Shown piece after piece: positions 34,447-43,700 of a DNA stretch of 64,000 nucleotides. The stretch lies in assembly GCF_014649915.1 (NCBI RefSeq), contig NZ_BMTY01000005.1, positions 267,534 to 331,533 of the forward strand. The letters are read 5' to 3'. The number at the start of each line of letters is the position of its first letter. Position 1 is the first letter of the stretch. This stretch comes from Streptomyces toxytricini. GTDB lineage: Bacteria > Actinomycetota > Actinomycetes > Streptomycetales > Streptomycetaceae. The notes beneath the pieces are model-generated. The model searched no databases, was not told where the DNA came from, and worked only from the letters and a program-made list of their open reading frames with translations. The translations under genes and the position numbers were made by a program.

Positions 34447-35571
34447 ATGAGTACCACCGAGCGCCGCAGCCGAATAGAGGCCCTCGGCGCCTTTCTTCCC
34501 GCGGGACGCGAGACCAACGACGAACTCCGCGCGAAGGTGCCGAACCTGGGTGACGCGGACGTCCGCCGGATCACCGGCATCGCCGAGCGCCGCGTCCACG
34601 ACCCCGACCCGGCCGCCGGCGAGGACTCCTTCGGGATGGCCCTCGCCGCAGCCCGCGACTGCCTGGCCGTCTCCCGCCACCGGGCGGCCGACCTCGACGT
34701 CGTCATCAGCGCGTCCATCACCCGCGTGAAGGACGGCAGCCGCTTCCACTTCGAGCCGTCCTTCGCCGGGATGCTGGCCAAGGAGCTGGGCGCCCAGCCC
34801 GCCATCAGCTTCGACGTCTCCAACGCCTGCGCCGGCATGATGACCGGCGTGTGGCTGCTGGACCGGATGATCCGCTCCGGCGCCGTCCGCAGCGGCATGG
34901 TCGTCAGCGGCGAGCAGGCCACCCGCGTCGCCCGCACCGCCGCCCGCGAACTGCGCGACTCCTACGACCCGCAGTTCGCCTCCCTCTCGGTCGGCGACTC
35001 CGCCGCCGCGGTCGTCCTCGACGAATCCACCGACCCCGCCGACCGCATCCACTACATCGAGCTCATGACCTGCGCCGAATACTCCCACCTGTGCCTGGGA
35101 ATGCCGAGCGACCGCAGCCAGGGAATCGGCCTCTACACCGACAACAAGAAGATGCACGACCGGGAACGCCTCAAACTGTGGCCGCGGTTCCACGAGGATT
35201 TCCTCGCCAAGAACGGGCGCCGTTTCGAGGACGAGGAATTCGACCACATCATTCAACACCAGGTCGGCACCCGGTTCATCGAGTACGCCAACCGGACCGC
35301 CGAGGCCGAGTTCGCCGCGCCCATGCCGCCGTCCCTCCAGGTCGTGGAACAGTACGGCAACACCGCCACCACGTCCCACTTCCTGACCCTGCGCGACCAC
35401 CTCCGCCGCACCCGCGGCGCGGGAGCCACCGGCACCGGTACAGGCACCGGGTCCGGCCCCGGCGCCGGCCCGGCGCGGGAGGCCGCGGGCGCCAAGTACC
35501 TCCTGGTGCCCGCCGCCTCCGGACTCGTCACCGGCGCGCTGTCCGCAACCGTCACCCACGCAGGGGCCTGA
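34447..35571 (+). CDS. lstA: LstA-like KAS III condensing enzyme
   Basis: A 374-residue thiolase-fold enzyme with the complete triad: Cys128 (SNACAGMMTG), His271 (IIQHQVGTR) and Asn305 (EQYGNTATTSH). LstA works with LstB as a heterodimer that joins two fatty acyl-CoAs without decarboxylation, giving the C22 3-oxo acid skeleton of lipstatin; it is related to OleA of olefin synthesis. A Gly/Thr/Ala-rich insert lies near 320-345. The lstB gene follows after 6 bp. Assignment rests on gene order and domain content of the six-gene operon. Confidence 0.88.
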   Translation: MSTTERRSRIEALGAFLPAGRETNDELRAKVPNLGDADVRRITGIAERRVHDPDPAAGEDSFGMALAAARDCLAVSRHRAADLDVVISASITRVKDGSRFHFEPSFAGMLAKELGAQPAISFDVSNACAGMMTGVWLLDRMIRSGAVRSGMVVSGEQATRVARTAARELRDSYDPQFASLSVGDSAAAVVLDESTDPADRIHYIELMTCAEYSHLCLGMPSDRSQGIGLYTDNKKMHDRERLKLWPRFHEDFLAKNGRRFEDEEFDHIIQHQVGTRFIEYANRTAEAEFAAPMPPSLQVVEQYGNTATTSHFLTLRDHLRRTRGAGATGTGTGTGSGPGAGPAREAAGAKYLLVPAASGLVTGALSATVTHAGA

Positions 35572-35577
35572 TCCGCC

Positions 35578-36444
35578 ATGGGCATCGTCATCACCGCATC
35601 CGCGACCGCCACCCACACCGACCCCGGCACGCCCGCCTCCGCCGTCGACCTCGCCGGGCGCGCCGCACGCCGCTGCCTCGCCCACGCCCGCGTATCCCCG
35701 TCCGGCGTCGGCGTCCTCGTCAACGTCGGCGTCTACCGCGAGAACAACACCTTCGAACCGGCCCTCGCCGCCCTGGTCCAGAAGGAAACCGGCATCAACC
35801 CCGACTACCTCGCCGACCCGCAGCCCGCCGCCGGCTTCTCCTTCGACCTCATGGACGGCGCCTGCGGCGTCCTCAGCGCCGTCCAGGCCGGCCAGTCCCT
35901 CCTCGCCACCGGCACCACCGAGAGGCTCCTCATCACCGCCGCCGACGTCCACCCCGGCGGCGACGCCTCCCGCGACCCCGACTACCCCTACGCCGACCTC
36001 GCCGGAGCGTTCCTCCTCGAACGAGACGCCGACCCCGACACCGGCTTCGGCCCCGTACGCCACTACGGCGGCGGCGACCGGCCCACCGACGTCGCCGGCT
36101 ACCTCGACCTCGACACCATGGGCAGCGGCGGACGCTCCCGCATCACCGTCCACCGCACCCCCGGCCACGAGCAGCGCACCGGCGAACTCGCCGCGGCCGC
36201 GGTCGCCGCGTACACCGGCGAGTTCGGCCTCGACGCCGGCCGCACCCTCGTCATCGGCCCGGACGCCCCCGCCGGCGTCGGCGACGGGCCGGGAGGAGGC
36301 CGGCCGCACACCGCGGCCCCGGTCCTCGGCTACCTCCACGCCCTGGAAAGCGCCCGCCCCGAAGGCGTCGACACCCTCCTGTTCGTCACCGCCGGCGCCG
36401 GACCGCGAGCAGCCGTCGCCTCCTACCGCCCGCAGGGATGGTGA
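35578..36444 (+). CDS. lstB: LstB-like KAS III partner subunit
   Basis: A 288-residue, shortened KAS III-like protein. The Cys site is kept (DLMDGACGVLSAV, Cys96), but the His and Asn motifs of the second half are missing: the expected region reads VIGPDAPAG and no GN motif follows. This agrees with LstB being the non-canonical member of the LstA-LstB heterodimer, where it is known to help generate the nucleophile through an acidic residue; YRENNTFEP near 57-65 holds candidate Glu residues. It lies between lstA (6 bp) and lstC (5 bp). Confidence 0.86.
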   Translation: MGIVITASATATHTDPGTPASAVDLAGRAARRCLAHARVSPSGVGVLVNVGVYRENNTFEPALAALVQKETGINPDYLADPQPAAGFSFDLMDGACGVLSAVQAGQSLLATGTTERLLITAADVHPGGDASRDPDYPYADLAGAFLLERDADPDTGFGPVRHYGGGDRPTDVAGYLDLDTMGSGGRSRITVHRTPGHEQRTGELAAAAVAAYTGEFGLDAGRTLVIGPDAPAGVGDGPGGGRPHTAAPVLGYLHALESARPEGVDTLLFVTAGAGPRAAVASYRPQGW

Positions 36445-36449
36445 CCGCC

Positions 36450-39074
36450 ATGGCGACCACGACCGCCACCCCGGCGGCGGCCCGGCCCGCAGCCGCCGAC
36501 GACCTCGGCGCGCACAGCCTGGCCGGCCTCCTCGAACGCAACGCCCGGGCCTTCCCCGACAAACCGGCCGTCATCCACCCCGCCGCCGGCCCCCGGCGGG
36601 ACGGCGCCCGCCCCGCCTACCGGACCCTCACCTACGGCCGGCTCCAGCAGGCCGTCGAGGAGTTCGCCGCCGGCTTCACCCGCGCCGGCATCACCAAGGG
36701 CACCAAGACCGTCCTGATGGCGCCGCCCGGACCCGAACTGTTCGCCCTCGCCTTCGCCCTCTTCCGGGTGGGTGCCGTACCCGTCGTCGTCGACCCCGGC
36801 ATGGGCGTCCGCCGGATGCTGCACTGCTACCGCACCGTCGGCGCCGAGGCGTTCATCGGACCGCCCCTCGCCCACGCCGCCCGCCTCCTCGGCCGCCGCG
36901 CCTTCGCCGGCATCCGCGTCCCCGTCACCCTCGGCCGGCACCGCCTCGGCCGGGCCCGCACCCTCGCCGCCGTACGCGCCCTCGGCGCCCGGGGCGGCGC
37001 GGCCGCACCCGTCGCCGCGGGCCGCGACGACCTGCTGATGATCGGCTTCACCACCGGCAGCACCGGCCCCGCCAAGGGCGTCGAGTACACCCACCGCATG
37101 GCGCTGTCGACCGCCCGCCAGATCGAGGCCGTGCACGGCCGCACCCCCGACGACACCTCCCTCGTCACCCTGCCGTTCTACGGGGTCCTCGACCTCGTCT
37201 ACGGCTCCACCCTCGTCCTCGCCCCGCTGGCCCCCTCCCGCGTCGCCCAGGCCGACCCCGCGCTCGTCGTCGACGCTCTGGAACGCTTCCGCGTCACCAC
37301 GATGTTCGCCTCACCCGCCCTCCTCGGCCCCCTCGCCGCCCACCTCGCCGCAGCCGCCCCCGGCCGCCACCCGCTCCCCGACCTGCGCTGCGTCGTCGGC
37401 GGCGGAGCACCCGTCCCGGACACGACGGTGGCCGCGCTGCGCCGCGCACTGGACCCGCGGGCCCGCATCCACGTCACGTACGGGGCGACGGAGGCGCTGC
37501 CCATCACGTCGATCGAGGCGGAAGAACTCCTCGGCCCGGAGGACGGAGGTGAGGGCGGGGGCAGTGGCGTCGGCGGCGCCGGTTCCGGCGGTACGGCGGC
37601 ACGCGCCGCCGAAGGCGCCGGAACCTGTGTGGGACGCCCCGTCCCCGGCATCGGCCTCGCCGTCCTGCCCGTCACCGACGGCCCGCTGACCGGTTCCGTA
37701 CCGCACCTCCCGACGGGCCGGGTCGGCGAGATCGCCGTCCGCGGCGACTGCGTCAGCCCCCGCTACCACCACTCCCCGGACGCCGACCGGCTCCACAAGG
37801 TCCCCGACGACACCGACCCCGCCGGCCCCGCCTGGCACCGCACCGGCGACCTCGGCTACCTCGACGACGACGGCCGCCTCTGGTTCTGCGGCCGCTCCGC
37901 CCAACGCGTCCGCACCGGGCACGGCGACCTGCACACGGTCCGCTGCGAGGGCGTCTTCAACGCCCACCCCCAGGTCCGCCGCACGGCCCTGGTCGGCATC
38001 CCCGCCTCCCCGGACAGCGGATGGGGTCGCGGCGGCCGCACGACCACCCGCAGCGGCACCGGGAGCGGAGGCACCGGCACCGCGCGCGGCGCCACCGAGA
38101 GCAGCGTCGCCGCGGGCAACGGAAACACGAGCACCGCCGCCGCCCCTACCACGGCCACGGACAACGACCCCGCGCACAGCGCGACCCCGCCCTGCGAGAC
38201 GACCGGCAACGGAACTCCCCGCCGGCCCACCCCGGCCAGGGTCTCCGCGGTCAGCGCCCCCGCGCACAGCGCGACCACGGTCAGCGGCAGCTCCGGCCGC
38301 GCCGCCGCGGTCAGCGGGAGCGCGGCCAGCGCCGCCCCGGGCAGTGAGACGGTCGTCGGCGGCTCCGCGGGCAGCACCTCCGCGCCCGGTGCGACCCCTG
38401 CCGGCGCGAGGGCCGGCAGCGCCGCCGCGGGCATGGCGGCGGAAGGCAGCGGCACAGCCCGCAGCCGGACCGGGGGCAGGGGCTCCGCCGGCGACGGAAC
38501 AGCCCTCGGCGGCTCCGCGACCGCCGCGCCACCCGGCGTCGCGCCGGGCGGTGTGCCGGCGGACCCGCGCCGGAACCGCCTCCGCCCGGTCGTGTGCGTC
38601 GAGACCGTCGACGAGGACCTCGACGAGGCCGCCTGGCAGCGCCTCACCGCCGAACTGCGCACCCTGGCCCGCACGCACGCGCCGACCACCGACCTGCAGG
38701 AGTTCCTGCACCACCCCGGCTTCCCCGTCGACATCCGGCACAACGCCAAGATCGGCCGCGAGGAGCTCGCCCGCTGGGCCGAGCGCCGCCTCACCCCTCC
38801 CACCCCCCTCACACCCCGTCAGCGCGCCGCCCGGATCGTCCCGCTCGCCGGGTGGGCCTACCTCGTCGGCGGCGCCGTATGGGCGGCAGCCTGCGGCGTG
38901 CCCGAAGCCCGCCTGCCCCGCCTCCTGTGGTGGGCGGACGCCGTGCTCAGCACCGCCGGGCACGCCGTCCAGATCCCGCTGGCCCTGCCCCGGGCCCGCA
39001 CGGCCGGCATAGGCCGCCCCGCCGCCGTCGGCCTGACCATGCTCTACGGGGCGACCTGGTGGCGGCAGCTGTGA
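36450..39074 (+). CDS. lstC: LstC-like acyl-AMP ligase / beta-lactone synthetase (OleC family) with large insertion
   Basis: An 874-residue adenylate-forming enzyme. P-loop GFTTGSTGPAKGVEYTHR (about 199-216), HVTYGATEALP, WHRTGDLGYLDDDG and the C-terminal HNAKIGREELARW with the Lys are present. OleC relatives adenylate beta-hydroxy acids and close the beta-lactone. About 185 residues of Gly/Ser/Thr/Ala-rich sequence (about 523-708) interrupt the C-terminal subdomain, and a smaller Gly-rich loop lies at about 367-390. The last 80 residues are hydrophobic with two likely membrane helices. ATG 36450 is chosen over GTG 36441 for ribosome-site spacing. Confidence 0.87.
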   Translation: MATTTATPAAARPAAADDLGAHSLAGLLERNARAFPDKPAVIHPAAGPRRDGARPAYRTLTYGRLQQAVEEFAAGFTRAGITKGTKTVLMAPPGPELFALAFALFRVGAVPVVVDPGMGVRRMLHCYRTVGAEAFIGPPLAHAARLLGRRAFAGIRVPVTLGRHRLGRARTLAAVRALGARGGAAAPVAAGRDDLLMIGFTTGSTGPAKGVEYTHRMALSTARQIEAVHGRTPDDTSLVTLPFYGVLDLVYGSTLVLAPLAPSRVAQADPALVVDALERFRVTTMFASPALLGPLAAHLAAAAPGRHPLPDLRCVVGGGAPVPDTTVAALRRALDPRARIHVTYGATEALPITSIEAEELLGPEDGGEGGGSGVGGAGSGGTAARAAEGAGTCVGRPVPGIGLAVLPVTDGPLTGSVPHLPTGRVGEIAVRGDCVSPRYHHSPDADRLHKVPDDTDPAGPAWHRTGDLGYLDDDGRLWFCGRSAQRVRTGHGDLHTVRCEGVFNAHPQVRRTALVGIPASPDSGWGRGGRTTTRSGTGSGGTGTARGATESSVAAGNGNTSTAAAPTTATDNDPAHSATPPCETTGNGTPRRPTPARVSAVSAPAHSATTVSGSSGRAAAVSGSAASAAPGSETVVGGSAGSTSAPGATPAGARAGSAAAGMAAEGSGTARSRTGGRGSAGDGTALGGSATAAPPGVAPGGVPADPRRNRLRPVVCVETVDEDLDEAAWQRLTAELRTLARTHAPTTDLQEFLHHPGFPVDIRHNAKIGREELARWAERRLTPPTPLTPRQRAARIVPLAGWAYLVGGAVWAAACGVPEARLPRLLWWADAVLSTAGHAVQIPLALPRARTAGIGRPAAVGLTMLYGATWWRQL

Positions 39075-40762
39075 AGATCCTGATCACCGGAGCCACCGGC
39101 TTCCTCGGCGGCCACCTCGCCGACGCCTGCCTGCGCTCCGGCCACGGCGTACGCGCCCTCGTCCGCCCCGGCAGCAACACCGACCGGCTGCGCGCCCTGC
39201 CCGGCGTCGAACTCGTCACCGGCGACCTCACCCGCCCCGACTCGCTCCGGCGCGCCGCCGACGGCTGCGAAGCCGTCCTGCACAGCGCCGCCCGCGTCGT
39301 CGACCACGGCACCCGCGCCCAGTTCACCGAAGCCAACGTCACCGGCACGCTCCGGCTGATGGACGCCGCCCGCGCCGCCGGCGCGCGCCGGTTCGTGTTC
39401 GTCTCCAGCCCGAGCGCGCTGATGCACCTGCGGGAGGGGGACCGGCTCGGCATCGACGAGACCACCCCCTACCCCACCCGCTGGTTCAACGACTACTGCG
39501 CGACCAAGGCCGTCGCCGAGCAGCACGTCCTCGCCGCCGACACCGCCGGCTTCACCACCTGCGCCCTGCGGCCCCGCGGCATCTGGGGGCCCCGCGACCA
39601 CGCCGGGTTCCTGCCCCGCCTCATCGGCGCCCTGCACGCGGGACGCCTCCCGGACCTGTCGGGCGGCAAACACGTCCTGGTCTCCCTCTGCCACGTCGAC
39701 AACGCGGTCGACGCCTGCCTGCGCGCCGCCGTGTCCGCACCGGCCGAACGCATCGGCGGCCGCGCCTACTTCGTCGCGGACGCCGAGACGACCGACCTGT
39801 GGCCGTTCCTCGCAGACGTCGCCGCCCGCCTCGGCTGCCCGCCGCCCGCACCCCGCATCCCGCTGCCCGCGGGCCGGGCGCTCGCCGCGGCGGTCGAGAC
39901 GGCATGGCGCCTGCGCCCGGACGCCGCCGCCCGGGCCCGGTCGAGCCCGCCACTGAGCCGGTACATGATGGCCCTGCTGACCCGTTCGAGCACGTACGAC
40001 ACGACGGCGGCCCGCCGCGACCTCGGCTACGCCCCCGTCCGCACGCAGGAGGACGGCCTGCGCGACCTGGTCCGCTGGGTCGCCTCGCAAGGCGGCGTCG
40101 CCTCCTGGACCGCCCCGCGCCCCCACCCCGCCCACACGCACACTCCGGACGCCACACCCCACGCCCCGGCCCGCGCCCCGCACCCGCCGATGCCCGAACC
40201 TCCGGCCGCGGCCGCCCCCGCACCCCCGCCCAAGGCCGAACACCGCCCGGCCCTGCCCCGCCCGCGCTCCTCCCCCGAGGCGGACTCCACCGAACAGCCC
40301 TTCCCCCACCCCGCCGACGCCACGGACACCCCACCGGTGTCCGGCCCTGCACCGGGGCCGGTCTCCGTGCCGGCCCCCGACCGGACGCCTGCGCCGTCGG
40401 GCTCTTCGCGGACGGCCGGTGATGCGCCGGCGTCCCGTGCCGGACAGGCCTCCGGCCCGGCACCGGCGCCCGTAGGCGGCCCTGCCGACGCCCGGTCCGC
40501 CGCCACGGGGCGCGGCCCCCGGCCGGTACGCGGTTCGGCAGAGCAGCGCGAACACCGCGACCCGTCCCTGCGCGCAAGCGGGAAACCGGGCAGCGACGGC
40601 TCCGGCGCCCCTGCCGACACCCGCCCGAACCACGACCCGACTCGCGCCGAAGCAGCACGGCCGGGAGACGCGGGGAGGGGCATGGCGCCCGAAGGGGACA
40701 CCGCGCGCCGCGGATCCACCGATCCGGCCGGACCTGCCGGCCGAGAGGACACCTCACGATGA
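39071..40762 (+). CDS. lstD: LstD-like 3-oxoacid reductase (3beta-HSD/OleD family) with disordered tail
   Basis: A 563-residue protein. Residues 1-340 form an extended SDR: TGATGFLGGHL for NAD(P) binding, HSAARVVDHG, SSPSAL with the catalytic Ser, and YCATK with Tyr142 and Lys146. LstD/OleD reduces the 3-oxo group of the condensed chain to the 3-hydroxy group that later closes the lactone. From about 345 to 563 the sequence is Pro/Ala/Asp/Arg-rich and without recognisable domain, an unusual extension for the family. GTG 39071 overlaps the lstC stop. Confidence 0.87.
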   Translation: MKILITGATGFLGGHLADACLRSGHGVRALVRPGSNTDRLRALPGVELVTGDLTRPDSLRRAADGCEAVLHSAARVVDHGTRAQFTEANVTGTLRLMDAARAAGARRFVFVSSPSALMHLREGDRLGIDETTPYPTRWFNDYCATKAVAEQHVLAADTAGFTTCALRPRGIWGPRDHAGFLPRLIGALHAGRLPDLSGGKHVLVSLCHVDNAVDACLRAAVSAPAERIGGRAYFVADAETTDLWPFLADVAARLGCPPPAPRIPLPAGRALAAAVETAWRLRPDAAARARSSPPLSRYMMALLTRSSTYDTTAARRDLGYAPVRTQEDGLRDLVRWVASQGGVASWTAPRPHPAHTHTPDATPHAPARAPHPPMPEPPAAAAPAPPPKAEHRPALPRPRSSPEADSTEQPFPHPADATDTPPVSGPAPGPVSVPAPDRTPAPSGSSRTAGDAPASRAGQASGPAPAPVGGPADARSAATGRGPRPVRGSAEQREHRDPSLRASGKPGSDGSGAPADTRPNHDPTRAEAARPGDAGRGMAPEGDTARRGSTDPAGPAGREDTSR

Positions 40763-43700
40763 GCACCAGCACACCGAACCCGCCCGGCACCTCGGAACCA
40801 CAGCGGGTGTCCCGCTCGGCGGCCGCGTCCGACCTGCCGAGCCCGACCGGCACTCCGGGCTCGCCCGGGGCACCCGGCGCCCCCATTCCCCGGGCCTCGT
40901 CGGAGGCGTGCGGCCCGGCTGCCGCCGCGGGCCGCCCTTCCGGCGCGCTCCCGGCGCCCAAGCCGTCCGCCGCCGTGCCCGGCGCTTCGACCTCACCGCA
41001 GGTGCCCCGGTCACCCGCACCCGCGGCGCCCGGCACGGCGAGCCCGGCAGGCACCCCGGGCCCGGCGGAGGATGCGGGCTCTCCCGCGGCCTCCGGCGCT
41101 TGCACCGCGCCGGTGTCGCCGGGTTCGTACCTCGCGTCAGGCAACACGGTGTCGCCGTCGCCCAGCCCTTCAGCCCTGCCGGCGACACCCGGCACAACCG
41201 TCGCACCCGGTGCGGCGGGAGGGCCGGAGCTGCCGGAGGCGGTCGGCTCGGCCACCCTGTCCGGCGCTTCCGGCACGCCGGAGGCACGCCGGTCATCCAC
41301 CGCCGGCGGTGGATCCGGACCGCACAGTTCGGACGCCACGGCCGCGGCCGCGTACCGGCGGCCCGTGTCGCCCACCGAGAGGCTCTACCTCGCCGCGGGG
41401 GAGCCGCGCGGCGCCATGGCCCTGCGGATCGTCGTCGAAGGCGACGGCCTGCCCGACGCCGGGCAGCTCCGCGCCGCCGTCGCACGGGCCGCGGAGACGT
41501 GCCCCGGATCCCGGCTTGTCCGTCGCGGCCCCCTGTGGGCGGCGGACGGTCCGCCGCCGCACATCGTCCACGCGGCGGCCGCCGAGGGCCCGTTCGACGT
41601 GTCGGACCCGCGCACCGCTCGCCTCCTCACCGGCCGATCCGGCCCGGGGGACCAGCCCGGGTGCGAGCTGCTCGTCGTGCCCGGTGCGGGCGGGGCCCGT
41701 AGCACGCTCGTGTTCAGCGCCTCGCACGCCCTGATGGACGGGCACGGCGCCCTCACCTGGGTGCGGGAGGTCTTCCGCGCCCTCCGAGGCGAAGCCGCCA
41801 GGCCCGCCGCCGACCCGTCCACCGACCTCGGCGTGCTGCGCCGACTCGCCGCGGACCGGGGCGGCCGCCCCCGCCGACGGCCCGCGCCGCTCCCCGGACG
41901 GCGCTCCCCGCTCGGCCCCGCCTCGGCCACCGGCTCTGCGTCGCAGACGCTGTGGCTGCGCCGCACCCTGCCCGGCCGGCACCCCGCGCTCACCGCCCGG
42001 CTCGCCCAGGCCGTCGCCGACACGGCACGGCTCGACACGCGCGCCATGGTCCCCGTGGACCTGCGCCGCCACCTCCCGCACCTCGCCGCCGCCACCGGCA
42101 ACCTGACCCTGCCCCTCTTCCTCGACCTGCGCCCCGGCCAGGACTGGGCCGCCGCCCACACCCGCCTGCTGACCGCGCTCGCCGCGGGCGGCGAACTCGC
42201 CGCCGGGTTCGAATCCGGGCCCGTCAGCCGCCTGCCCCGGCCGGCCGTCGCCGCTCTGCTGCGCGCCGCGCAGGCCGCCGCCGTACGCGCCGACCGGCAC
42301 CTGGCCTCCGCCGTCGTCTCCCACCTCGGACGGCTCGACACCGGCGAACTCTCCGGCGGCGGGTTCACCGCCGCCACGGCCTACGCCCTGCCCGTGCACG
42401 CCCCGCTGGTGCCGCTGTCGTTCGCCGTCGCGGAGACGCCCTACGCGAGCGAGATCACCCTCGGCGTCCGCGCCACCGACCCGTCCCTCCCCCACCGCGC
42501 CTCCGCCTTCCTGGACTCCGTACTCGCCGTACTCGCCGCGGACGGCGCCGGCCCGCGTACGAACACCACACCCGCCCGAACCGCCGCATCCGACCCGTCT
42601 GCCACGACTGCCGAATCCGGCCCGGCCGATGCGTCCGCGCCGGCGTCCACCCGGACTGCCCCGGCTGACGTGTTGACCCCGTCCGCCTCGGTCGGCGCAT
42701 CCGGCGCGTGCGCCCCGCCCGGCTCGGCCGGCGAAGCCGCCCCGGATGCGCCGTCCGCCCCGGCCGCCTCGGTTGGCGCGTACCCCCCGGTCGGTGCGTC
42801 CGCCGCGTCCTACGCGTCGACCCAGATTGCCCCGGCCGACGCATTGACCCCGGCCGCCTCGGCCGGCGGGTTCCCCCCGGATGCCCGGTCCGTCCCGGCC
42901 GCCTCGGTTGGCGCATATGTACCGGTCGATGCGTCCGACGCGTCCACCTGCTCCGCCCCGGCCGGCGCGTCCGCCCCCACCACCTCCGCTGACGCATCCG
43001 GCGCGTGCGTTGCGTCCGCCTCGGCTGACCTGCCCGCCCCGGTTGTCCTGGGTGACACGTCCGCCTTGGCCGAGGTGTCCGGCGCGTCCGTCCGGACCGC
43101 CCAGGCTGACGCGTGCACCCCGTCCGTCCCGGCTGACGGGTCCGCCCCGGTCACCCCGGCCGCCGCGTCCGACGCGTCCGCCCGGACCGTCCCGGCCGAC
43201 GCGACCGCCGCGGGCACCGTCGTCGACCTCTTCCGCGCACAGGCCGCCCGTACGCCCGCGGCCGTCGCCCTCGACGGGCCCGCCGGGCCGGTCACCTACG
43301 CGGAGCTGGACCGGCGTTCCGACGCGGTCGCCGCCGAGCTGGTGCGGCGCGGGACCGCCCGCCGCGACCTCGTAGGCCTGGTCGTGGACCGCACCCCCGA
43401 GGGCGTGGCCGCGCTGTGGGGCATCCTCAAGGCCGGCGCCGCATACGTCCCCCTCGACCCGGCCCACCCCGGCCCGCGCATCCGCGGTGTCCTCGCATCC
43501 TGCGGCGTCCGGCTGACGCTGACCCGGCGGCACCTGGCGGCCCACCTCGCCGAGTTCGTCCCGGGCGCGCTCCTGGCCGTCGACGACGTACCGACGCCCG
43601 CGCAGCCCCCGTTCGCCCCTGTGGCCACCGGACCCGCCCCCGGCGACCTGGCGTACGTCATGCACACCTCCGGCTCGACCGGCCACCCCAAGGGCGTGCT

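Noticed and set aside
34447..40762. OleABCD long-chain olefin pathway
   Set aside because: KAS III, OleC- and OleD-like genes are shared with olefin synthesis, but there is no OleB hydrolase, and the NRPS and formyltransferase in the same operon identify the lipstatin type.
42545..43215. Frameshift or broken domain in the LstE-like C-A linker
   Set aside because: The frame stays open through the repeats and the A domain begins normally; composition points to repeat expansion, not to a decayed domain.
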